Shown here: piece after piece, positions 1-5,832 of the stretch
Layout: every line of letters begins with the position of its first letter
How positions within the stretch are numbered: the stretch's first letter is position 1
DNA from: Candidatus Thorarchaeota archaeon
GTDB taxonomy: Archaea; Asgardarchaeota; Thorarchaeia; Thorarchaeales; Thorarchaeaceae
Direction: 5' to 3'
Assembly: GCA_018238825.1 (NCBI GenBank)
Contig: JABCSP010000091.1
Span: forward strand, 1 to 8,166
DNA: 8,166 bases
Notes under the pieces: generated by a model
Told to the model about the DNA's origin: nothing
The model's database searches: none
What the model saw: only the letters and a program-made list of their open reading frames with translations
Translations under genes and position numbers: made by a program

Positions 1-954
1 GCAAGAGGTGAGGGCGGATATCTTGTTAATTCAGAGGGTGCGCGGTTTATGGATAAGTATGCTCCTGAGAAGATGGAGCTGGCACCTCGCGACATTGTGG
101 CTCGTGCTATACAGACTGAGATTAACGAAGGTCGCGGAATTAAGGATGAGTATGTGCATCTTGACCTACGGCATCTCGGTAGAGCGAAGATACTGGAACG
201 ACTCCCTGGTATCCGAGAGATTTCTATCCATTTTGCAGGAGTCGATCCTATAGATGAACCAATACCAATCAAACCCGGTCAGCATTACTCAATGGGTGGA
301 GTTCATTGTAACAAAGATGGAGTCACACCAATAGTTGGATTATTCACTGTTGGTGAAGCTGCATGCATGAGTGTTCATGGGGCAAACCGCCTCGGCGGAA
401 ACTCACTCCTTGAAACTCTCGTATTCGGTAAAATTGTGGGTCAAAAAATTGGAGAATATTTACCCGAAACTCCAGAGCCTAATCCTGAATGTGTTGAGAA
501 TGAGGCATTCCACATACGGGAAAAACTGCAGGAGCTAATGTTGAAAGAAACAGGTGAATCTCCTTCCGAAATCCGTGAAGTAATGGGTAGTACCATGGAT
601 AGTCTTGTTGGAGTCTACAGAAAGGAGGCTGATCTCAAAGCTGCTCTTAGCATGATTCACGAACTCAAAGAACGCTTCAAGAACGTCTATGCAGGTCATA
701 GCGACAAACGATTCAATTTCTCATTGATTAGAATTCTTGAACTGGAGAACATGCTTGATCTTGCTGAAGTAATCACCATGGGGGCACTAATGCGAAGGGA
801 GAGTCGTGGTGCACACTGGCGACTTGATTATCCTTCTAGGGATGATGAGAACTTCCTGAAGCATTCATTATTCACGAAAATTGATGACTATGTAAAGACC
901 GAATTAATCGATGTCAATCTTGGCATGTTCGAAATAAAGGAGAGGACCTACTAA
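1..954 (+). CDS. sdhA: Succinate dehydrogenase/fumarate reductase flavoprotein subunit, C-terminal part (5' end outside window)
   Basis: This subunit carries covalent or tight FAD and interconverts succinate and fumarate, passing electrons to the iron-sulfur subunit. The reading frame is open from base 1, so the gene continues upstream; about 317 residues are visible and the N-terminal FAD-binding half is missing. Visible family hallmarks are RGEGGYLVNSEG at the left edge, then FMDKYAPEKMELAPRD, the HYSMGG substrate-site segment (from about base 283), GLFTVGEAA, and HGANRLGGNSLLE (from about base 376) with the conserved His and Arg. The helical C-terminal domain ends in an SRGAHWRLDYPSRDDENF-type motif. 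An ATG at 49 is internal and not the real start. The TAA stop abuts the ATG of the iron-sulfur subunit gene, so the two are an operon. Succinate dehydrogenase, fumarate reductase and thiol:fumarate reductase cannot be told apart from this fragment. Confidence 0.95.
   Translation, partial: ARGEGGYLVNSEGARFMDKYAPEKMELAPRDIVARAIQTEINEGRGIKDEYVHLDLRHLGRAKILERLPGIREISIHFAGVDPIDEPIPIKPGQHYSMGGVHCNKDGVTPIVGLFTVGEAACMSVHGANRLGGNSLLETLVFGKIVGQKIGEYLPETPEPNPECVENEAFHIREKLQELMLKETGESPSEIREVMGSTMDSLVGVYRKEADLKAALSMIHELKERFKNVYAGHSDKRFNFSLIRILELENMLDLAEVITMGALMRRESRGAHWRLDYPSRDDENFLKHSLFTKIDDYVKTELIDVNLGMFEIKERTY
937..945 (+). promoter_or_regulatory. Shine-Dalgarno site for the iron-sulfur subunit gene
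   Basis: The purine run AAGGAGAGG lies inside the last codons of the flavoprotein gene and ends 9 nt before the ATG at 955. It supports that start and suggests coupled translation of the two subunits. Confidence 0.6.
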
Positions 955-1551
955 ATGAAACTCAGAATTGCTCGAAGTCGAGAGGGTGAAAAGGTAACTC
1001 ATTATGACCTTTACAAAATTGAACAGCAAAAGGGAATGACAATTCTAGATGCACTTTTTCAGATTCAAGATAAAATGGACCCATCTCTCTCCTTCAGATA
1101 TTCATGTAGAGGTGCAGTTTGTGGAAGCTGTTCTATGCTGATCAACAAAGAGCCTCGTCTTGCTTGTAGGACTCAAGTGAGTGAAGTACAAGGATTGGAT
1201 ATGAGGCTCAAGGATTTCCCTGCTCTCTCTGAAACGCCTTCTGGGTGGAATCGTGAAGAAGAGATACTCATTGAACCTCTCCCCAATATGCCAATTGAGA
1301 AGGATCTTGTTGTGAATATGACACGGTTCTATCGTGCTCTAGAAACAATGAAACTATGGGTTGATTCAGAGGAAGGTGAAGAGATACGACTCCAGAGTCC
1401 TGCAGATAGGAAACGGATTGATCGGTATGTGAACTGTATTCTTTGTGCTATCTGTTACGGATCTTGTCCCGTTAATGCAGAACAGGTAGAGTACGTAGGA
1501 CCTGCAGCACTAGCAAAGGCGTGGCGTTTTGCAGAGGATAGTAGAGTTTAA
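955..1551 (+). CDS. sdhB: Succinate dehydrogenase/fumarate reductase iron-sulfur subunit, truncated by an in-frame TAA
   Basis: This subunit normally relays electrons from FAD through [2Fe-2S], [4Fe-4S] and [3Fe-4S] clusters to the membrane quinone or other acceptor. Residues 1-100 form the ferredoxin-like domain with cysteines 51, 56, 59 and 71 (SCRGAVCGSC...C). Residues 150-198 begin the second domain with C161, C164, C167 and C171 in CILCAICYGSCP. The frame then stops at TAA (1549-1551) after DSRV, at 198 residues, against roughly 230-250 for the family. The missing part follows in the same frame. As it stands the product lacks one [4Fe-4S] and two [3Fe-4S] ligands and should not be functional. 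A point mutation, a population variant, a consensus error or stop readthrough could each explain this. No membrane anchor gene follows in the window. Confidence 0.9.
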   Translation: MKLRIARSREGEKVTHYDLYKIEQQKGMTILDALFQIQDKMDPSLSFRYSCRGAVCGSCSMLINKEPRLACRTQVSEVQGLDMRLKDFPALSETPSGWNREEEILIEPLPNMPIEKDLVVNMTRFYRALETMKLWVDSEEGEEIRLQSPADRKRIDRYVNCILCAICYGSCPVNAEQVEYVGPAALAKAWRFAEDSRV

Positions 1552-1686
1552 AATCCTGAAAGATATCTTGAGGCTGCAACTGCACTAAATGGTGCACCAC
1601 TTTGCGACCTCATAATGAATTGCGTGAAAGCATGTCCTAAGGGAGTAGCACCTGGAGGCGCAATTCGGAAGATCAAGAATGATTGA
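1552..1686 (+). pseudogene. sdhB: Detached C-terminal part of the iron-sulfur subunit (same frame, after TAA)
   Basis: Directly after the TAA the same frame runs for 44 codons to TGA at 1684-1686. It reads as the expected end of SdhB/FrdB: NPERYLEAATALNGAP, then C217, C223 and C227 in CDLIMNCVKACPKG, then a short basic tail (numbering counts the stop as residue 199). With it the protein would be 243 residues, a normal family length. The spacing C161 to C217 is 56 residues, the same as between FrdB Cys148 and Cys204 in E. coli, so no bases are missing or added. The only ATG in this piece (1615) falls after C217, so independent translation could not supply all three cysteines. Confidence 0.85.
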
Positions 1687-1733
1687 CTTTCTATTATTGA
1701 AAGATTTATCTACACACTCCTAATTATCAACAT

Positions 1734-1739
1734 AGGGGT
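1734..1739 (+). promoter_or_regulatory. Ribosome binding site for the first membrane protein
   Basis: AGGGGT lies 6 nt before the GTG at 1746 and is the main support for that start. An AT-rich TTTATC at 1705-1710 could be its TATA element, but this is weak. Confidence 0.4.
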
Positions 1740-1745
1740 ATTTTC

Positions 1746-2843
1746 GTGTCTGATAGCGAGAAAGTAGATTCTATTTGGTGTGAGTATAAGAAATCTCGGA
1801 TTTGGAAGTTTCTTCCTGCGATTGGAAGCTTTGTGGTTGTCGGAATTTGGATTGTGTATAATTCTATATTATTGAACCAAGAAGCGATTCGTCTTGATTC
1901 CATTCTTCCAATTATTGAGGCTCACAGGATTGACAATATCCTCATCGGGGCAATAATTACTGCTTTTCTAGGTATTCTCACATATTTTGCTCTAACATTC
2001 CTCACAAAGATATACTTCCTTTCTGGTACAGAGGATAGTGAATTGAGTGATCTATTGAAACGAGCAAAGATGAAAATGGGGATTGATTTCAACATTCACC
2101 TTCGGATTCACGATGAAGAAGGACTGAATATTGTTACAGAAAGAAATGCGTTGTTTTCTTCAATAGTAATGTCTCGTGACGCACAGACAGCAATTCTTGA
2201 GCAGCAGGATAAAGGTGAAGTCGTACTTGCTGGTGAACTCAGTTCTTTAGAAGGCAGCAGACCTTTGTTAGCAATTTGTGGATTTGCATTTATCTTTGGA
2301 TTTGCTTGGATGTTCTTGCTTGCAAAAACGAGTACTTACGACCTTGTTGATATGTATGGAACTACCGCAGTCCTGACAGAACTCGTTATACCATTAGTTC
2401 TGGCGGCCTTAGGATTTCATTTGGTCATCTTTAGAAGCCGCCCGAAATACATACGATCTGAGATAAAGACAATCACAGAATATCAGATTTCATCAACTTT
2501 GGCAAGATTGATTGTATTTGAAAAATTAGTACTTTCAGATGAAGAAATAGAGAAGAGAATGAAACTTCACCGATTTTACCTAAATCCCGATCTTGATAAT
2601 TCTGAGCTAGTTGAAACTTTTCCAGTAATTTTCATTGTTTCTATGCTCATAGTTCATGGTATACTGCTCCATATATTGGGAACCGGATTAGTACCAAATT
2701 CTCTTGTAGTACCATTATTTGTACTTTCATTTATTGCTGCCGTTCTGATGAGTCTACTTGTTACTTACAAACTCAATCTCATTGGTGGTTCAAAACCCAG
2801 TACACACTATGAATTAGAACAATCATCAAGAGATTTAGAATAA
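1746..2843 (+). CDS. Six-segment membrane protein, probable inactive M48/HtpX-type peptidase homologue (first of pair)
   Basis: The sequence shows a GTG start, 365 residues and about six membrane segments in three pairs (roughly 22-43, 65-87, 172-193, 207-229, 290-311, 318-341), with soluble segments at about 90-170 and 230-288. The first soluble segment follows the M48 metalloprotease plan: an amphipathic helix (SDLLKRAKMKMG), a strand (IHLRIHDEEG), an NALFSSIVMS strand, then VVLAGELSSLEGSRPLL. The last aligns with the M48 active-site helix of type VLAHELAHLKxRD. Both zinc histidines are replaced (G163, S167); the catalytic-type glutamate E164 remains. I infer a non-catalytic M48 relative; no function is known to me. 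It may act as a membrane scaffold or binding partner. The following gene has the same length and topology and is probably a paralogue. A family relation based on a degenerate motif needs a profile or structure comparison. Confidence 0.85.
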   Translation: MSDSEKVDSIWCEYKKSRIWKFLPAIGSFVVVGIWIVYNSILLNQEAIRLDSILPIIEAHRIDNILIGAIITAFLGILTYFALTFLTKIYFLSGTEDSELSDLLKRAKMKMGIDFNIHLRIHDEEGLNIVTERNALFSSIVMSRDAQTAILEQQDKGEVVLAGELSSLEGSRPLLAICGFAFIFGFAWMFLLAKTSTYDLVDMYGTTAVLTELVIPLVLAALGFHLVIFRSRPKYIRSEIKTITEYQISSTLARLIVFEKLVLSDEEIEKRMKLHRFYLNPDLDNSELVETFPVIFIVSMLIVHGILLHILGTGLVPNSLVVPLFVLSFIAAVLMSLLVTYKLNLIGGSKPSTHYELEQSSRDLE

Positions 2844-2914
2844 TTAGAACCAGTTCCCCTCCATTATGTTAACGACGTCTTGTAATAGGCGTACACCTGG
2901 TCTTTCATCAAACA

Positions 2915-2922
2915 TATTATAT
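2915..2922 (+). promoter_or_regulatory. Possible TATA element for the second membrane protein
   Basis: TATTATAT lies about 40 nt before the GTG at 2960, in the 116-nt gap between the paired membrane protein genes. The distance suits an archaeal TATA box with a short leader. This would let the second gene be transcribed on its own. No convincing SD precedes the start. Confidence 0.3.
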
Positions 2923-2959
2923 CATTACATTGTCCTTATTGAACTAGGTTTAGTTTGGA

Positions 2960-4057
2960 GTGGATAAGCGATTGAGCATTCAGCAGGATAAGCGAGTGGT
3001 AAAACCTAGCACATGGTCTGAGAGATATGCACGATGGTTCAGTACGCGAGTACCCTCTACTTCACCAATGTTTCGATATATGGTGGTATTCATTCTTGCC
3101 ATACCTTGGTCTTACATTTATTTCAGCATTCCAGGTATGATAATGGACCTCTATATTCTAGTGCCAATTACTGCTGTATTTGGATCGGTCGTATATGGTG
3201 CGTATCTAACTATCCTCAAGAATAGATTTGAACTATCCATTCCGGATAAACCATTCTTACAACTCGTTAATTCTGCCCTCGAACGAACTGGTACTGGGGG
3301 ACGAGTAGCTGTTTGGCCACGCCTTTCTGATGAACCGTACATCACGTCGACTTACAATTCGAGTTTTGAAGCAGTTATTGTTTCTAGTAAAATGATGGAG
3401 CTGCTTGATGCAATGCCTGAGAGTGGAGAAGCATTGCTTGCATTTCATCTTCTCCGGATGCCAAAGAGAAAGAATGTCTTGGATTTCTTAGCTGGTGTTC
3501 TCACATTTACTGTTGCATCAACCTTTATGACCAACCTCCTCTTGAGCATACTATCCTTTTCATCATCTCCGTACATAATTATCATGTTTATGGTTCTACT
3601 TTCGCCAGTGTTCGTAGTGCCTGTGGTCTTGATTCTTGCTCTTCGTAGTGCCTTTTGGAGTCATGAAACTGCTTTTGAAAGAGCATTAGAACTTTACAAT
3701 ATACATCCTCAGGTAGCTAAAGATGAGGTTATGTCTTCACAGAAATTAGACGAAGAGCTTTCTAAATCGACTATTTGGTTTGTCAAGAAGTGGGAAGAAA
3801 CGAAACGAAGCAGCCGAAGATTAAGTATCTCAATTCTTACTTCGATCACTGTGTTTGCAGTCATCTTTTATTTAGTTTCACTAAGTCCGATTTTTTATCT
3901 CATTGGTTATGTTGGATATGCTCTAGTTCTTATTGTAGGCATTCTTGGAACTGTAGGAATATTGACCTATTTCTTGATGCGAAGATGGGATATGAGATGC
4001 ATGAGTGATATCTACAACGATGTGACTGATGCTCACGAACAAATTTGGGTTGACTAG
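2960..4057 (+). CDS. Six-segment membrane protein, probable inactive M48/HtpX-type peptidase homologue (second of pair)
   Basis: This protein has a GTG start and 365 residues. A basic N-terminal tail is followed by about six membrane segments in pairs (roughly 39-57, 62-86, 175-199, 205-228, 288-308, 311-338). The soluble part between pairs 1 and 2 resembles the M48 catalytic core more clearly than its neighbour does. It has a helix (PFLQLVNSALERTG), RVAVWPRLSDEPYITS, EAVIVSSKMMELLDAMPE (the M48 'AVVVTxGLLELL' strand-helix), then ALLAFHLLRMPKRKNVLDFL. The last aligns with AHELAHxKxRDxLDFL, so HExxH has become FHLLR (162-166) and no metal site is left. After pair 2, SHETAFERALELYNIHP resembles the M48 ExxAD...AxEL helix. 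The role is unknown; I infer a pseudo-protease acting with the upstream paralogue. It ends 9 nt before a convergent gene. Confidence 0.85.
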   Translation: MDKRLSIQQDKRVVKPSTWSERYARWFSTRVPSTSPMFRYMVVFILAIPWSYIYFSIPGMIMDLYILVPITAVFGSVVYGAYLTILKNRFELSIPDKPFLQLVNSALERTGTGGRVAVWPRLSDEPYITSTYNSSFEAVIVSSKMMELLDAMPESGEALLAFHLLRMPKRKNVLDFLAGVLTFTVASTFMTNLLLSILSFSSSPYIIIMFMVLLSPVFVVPVVLILALRSAFWSHETAFERALELYNIHPQVAKDEVMSSQKLDEELSKSTIWFVKKWEETKRSSRRLSISILTSITVFAVIFYLVSLSPIFYLIGYVGYALVLIVGILGTVGILTYFLMRRWDMRCMSDIYNDVTDAHEQIWVD

Positions 4058-4066
4058 CTTGGGGGA

Positions 4067-4339
4067 TTATCCAGCACCATATGACCGAATTCTTGACATA
4101 GCTTCTGTATAATACTCAGATGCACCATCGAAGAACGATGCATCATAGACCTTTGAGGCATACAGTTTCTCTGCATTATTTCGTCCTGCAGCTTTATCAC
4201 GAGGAGAACGATTGAAGAAACTTCCCCACCGTGAAAAAATATAAAGTATGATCGCTCCCCCAAAAATTAAAAGTCCAAGCCACATCTGAAAGTTTCCTAC
4301 ACTACTAATATGGTAAAAAAGACTTATACGATTTTCCAT
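4067..4339 (-). CDS. Small single-pass membrane protein, downstream partner of the methyltransferase gene
   Basis: I do not recognise this 90-residue protein. It has one clear hydrophobic segment at about residues 19-36 (MWLGLLIFGGAIILYIFS), preceded by a short polar N-terminus. A cytosol-type tail rich in Arg, Lys and Tyr follows (R37, R44, R47, K49), so the likely topology is N-out/C-in. The ATG at 4339 lies 2 nt after the methyltransferase TGA, which suggests translational coupling; no strong SD is visible. An alternative start is M19. A shorter overlapping frame on the same strand (4263 down to 4054) is not favoured, because it lacks this coupling and has no recognisable features. The gene converges with the membrane protein gene ending at 4057. 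That it is a real gene is likely but not certain. Confidence 0.6.
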   Translation of the reverse strand: MENRISLFYHISSVGNFQMWLGLLIFGGAIILYIFSRWGSFFNRSPRDKAAGRNNAEKLYASKVYDASFFDGASEYYTEAMSRIRSYGAG

Positions 4340-4341
4340 TC

Positions 4342-5409
4342 TCAGGCTTTATTCGCAACATCAACGAATGAATAATCGCACTCTGTTTCAATAGAATCTA
4401 ATCTATTTGAAATCACATCAATGGCTGACTGCGCTTCATCACAAATCACCCATCTTCTGCCGCTCTTTTCTGCTACTACTGCTGTAGTTCCAGAACCCGC
4501 AAAGAAGTCGCCAATTAAGTCCCCCTTCTCAGTTGCTGATTTGATTACTCGTTCAAGAAGTGCTTCTGGTTTTTGAGTTAGGAATCCTGTATTCTCCTGT
4601 GATGCTCCCTGCAAAGGAGCGATATCGTACCACAGGTCGGATACAAGAATACCTGGAGAATCTTTGAGATACTGCTTCTTTGTATATCGTCCATTGCGAC
4701 TTCTATAGATCATTCCATTGTCCCACCACATATCGAGTTTCTCTTTCTTGTAGAGATATGGGGCAGTTCTTCCTCTCCATTCGAATTGTTTCCTACCCTG
4801 TGTTCTTTGAATACCTTGAGCTTCTATCTCGATGAGCCTGAACTTACCTTTCTCATCCTTGTAACTGTAAGGTCTTAGGGACTTGCTATCATGCTTTCTA
4901 TAAATTGGCTTGGTCTGAAAACCCTTAGAATCCACTGCGTAAAGTAGGATCACATCATGCTGAGTTCCAAATCCTTTACTCTGTGCTTTAGGACTATTTG
5001 TTCTCTTCCAAACAATCTCATTTACAAAGTTCCTGTATCCGAAAATTTCATCTAGAATTACTTTGACATAGTGTGAAACATGCCAATCCAGATGCACCCA
5101 TAAACTCCCATCATTTGAAAGCAAATCTTTCATAGCTTCAAGGCGTGGTTTCATAAATGACAAATAATGCTCTAGATTATCCCACTTGTCATTGTACGTA
5201 GGGATCTCTGAGAGAACACCTGCTTTGCCCGCATTACCTTCTACTTTTTTCTTTAGAGTGTATTGTGTTCCTGATAGAAATGGCGGGTCTATGTAGATTA
5301 AACGAAACTTGCCTTTGAAACCTTCAAGCCTCTTTTGGATTGTTTCAAGACAATCACCTTTGAAGAGTAAGTTCTGCCAGTGGTCCATGATATGGTGTTT
5401 GGTCTTCAC
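4342..5409 (-). CDS. Beta-class DNA N4-cytosine/N6-adenine methyltransferase (orphan)
   Basis: This enzyme transfers a methyl group from S-adenosylmethionine to the exocyclic amino group of a base in DNA. The motif order is that of beta-class enzymes. LLFKGDCLETI (14-24) comes first, then motif IV IYIDPPFLSG (38-47) and GSLWVHLDWHVSHYVKVILDEIFG (101-124). NEIVWKR (130-136) follows, then a target-recognition region of about 100 residues. The end holds TQKPEALLERVI (278-289) and the AdoMet motif I DFFAGSGTTAVVAE (301-314). At 355 residues it is complete. The GTG start at 5409 is preceded by AAAGGAG with an 8-nt gap, so it is preferred over the ATG at 5388. No restriction endonuclease or type III Res gene lies nearby, so it is an orphan methylase in this window. 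It sits between rps17e and a small membrane protein gene, all on one strand. Target sequence and base type cannot be read from the sequence. Confidence 0.93.
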   Translation of the reverse strand: MKTKHHIMDHWQNLLFKGDCLETIQKRLEGFKGKFRLIYIDPPFLSGTQYTLKKKVEGNAGKAGVLSEIPTYNDKWDNLEHYLSFMKPRLEAMKDLLSNDGSLWVHLDWHVSHYVKVILDEIFGYRNFVNEIVWKRTNSPKAQSKGFGTQHDVILLYAVDSKGFQTKPIYRKHDSKSLRPYSYKDEKGKFRLIEIEAQGIQRTQGRKQFEWRGRTAPYLYKKEKLDMWWDNGMIYRSRNGRYTKKQYLKDSPGILVSDLWYDIAPLQGASQENTGFLTQKPEALLERVIKSATEKGDLIGDFFAGSGTTAVVAEKSGRRWVICDEAQSAIDVISNRLDSIETECDYSFVDVANKA

Positions 5410-5417
5410 CCTTAAGA

Positions 5418-5424
5418 CTCCTTT
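5418..5424 (-). promoter_or_regulatory. Shine-Dalgarno site deciding the GTG start of the methyltransferase
   Basis: On the minus strand AAAGGAG (5424 to 5418) stands 8 nt before the GTG at 5409. The internal ATG at 5388 has no such site, so the GTG start is favoured. Confidence 0.6.
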
Positions 5425-5462
5425 CGCAGAAGTATACTATTCGGTGTATCCACTCACCACGT

Positions 5463-5468
5463 AAAAAA
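5463..5468 (-). terminator. Possible oligo-T terminator after rps17e
   Basis: Read on the minus strand, six T in a row (5468 to 5463) follow the rps17e stop by about 20 nt, after an already T-rich stretch. Archaeal RNA polymerase often terminates at such T runs without a hairpin. It would separate rps17e from the methyltransferase gene, at least partly. Confidence 0.35.
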
Positions 5469-5485
5469 TGCAATTGAAACGTAAA

Positions 5486-5737
5486 CTACATTTCAGTATC
5501 AGTTTCAGTAAATTCTTCACCAGGTTCTGCTGCCTCATATGCTGCACGGGCAACACCAATCTTGATCAGTCCAACAATATAACCCGCAATTCTGTTACGA
5601 ACCTTCTTTGACTTAGTATCAGTGAGTTGTTCGACCAATCTCTTATTGGATTCAAAATCATCTGTAAATGTATCTGGATAGAGTGCTAAGAGATTCTTAG
5701 CGGCGTTCTTGATGTAGCGTGGTCGTACTGAGCCCAA
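5486..5737 (-). CDS. rps17e: 30S ribosomal protein S17e
   Basis: This is a small-subunit ribosomal protein shared by archaea and eukaryotes. The family signature is clear: GSVRPRYIKNAAKNLLALYP, then FTDDFESNKRLVEQLTD, then KSKKVRNRIAGYIVG. I chose the TTG at 5737, giving 83 residues beginning MGSVRPRYIK. On the minus strand an AGGTGA SD stands 7 nt before it, and homologues start at this point. A longer frame from a TTG at 5755 adds six residues but has no SD and would contain the SD within it. The C-terminus carries an alanine- and glutamate-rich tail (AAYEAAEPGEEFTETDTEM) beyond the core, longer than in the shortest archaeal versions. The gene is divergent from the ligase gene. Confidence 0.95.
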   Translation of the reverse strand: MGSVRPRYIKNAAKNLLALYPDTFTDDFESNKRLVEQLTDTKSKKVRNRIAGYIVGLIKIGVARAAYEAAEPGEEFTETDTEM

Positions 5738-5744
5738 TTTATTC

Positions 5745-5750
5745 TCACCT
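5745..5750 (-). promoter_or_regulatory. Shine-Dalgarno site deciding the TTG start of rps17e
   Basis: On the minus strand AGGTGA (5750 to 5745), a good match to the anti-SD sequence, is 7 nt before the TTG at 5737. This identifies the start giving MGSVRPRYIK. Confidence 0.65.
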
Positions 5751-5787
5751 GACAAAGTCTGTGAATGCAGCAGTGCTCTTGGCTGCG

Positions 5788-5795
5788 TTTATAAA
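5788..5795. promoter_or_regulatory. Palindromic TATA box between divergent rps17e and ligase genes
   Basis: TTTATAAA is a near-ideal archaeal TATA box and reads the same on both strands. On the minus strand it would give an rps17e transcript with a leader of about 30 nt, long enough to hold the AGGTGA SD. On the plus strand it would start transcription about 15 nt before the ligase ATG at 5833. The gap between the two genes is under 100 nt. Direction may be set by flanking BRE sequences, which are not clear here. Confidence 0.6.
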
Positions 5796-5832
5796 GAATA
5801 TGGTGAGCCTCTAAAATAGTGGGTTAAAATCG

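Noticed and set aside
1..253. An 81-codon frame beginning at base 8 and an ATG at 49 as a gene start.
   Set aside because: The first is a shadow of the flavoprotein gene. The second is internal, since family residues continue upstream in frame to base 1.
1546..1554. GTTTAAAAT at the interrupting stop looked like a slippery site for programmed frameshifting.
   Set aside because: The sequence after the stop is in the same frame, so a frameshift would not restore the protein, and the TTTAAAA run is not in the register needed for -1 slippage.
4054..4263. A 69-codon minus-strand frame overlapping the small membrane protein gene.
   Set aside because: It lacks a membrane segment, RBS or coupling to the methylase stop, and overlaps the better-supported 90-residue frame almost entirely.
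4342..5409. The methyltransferase as the Mod subunit of a type III restriction system.
   Set aside because: No Res helicase-nuclease gene lies next to it and the protein is shorter than typical Mod subunits. Only the motif order and DPPF are shared.
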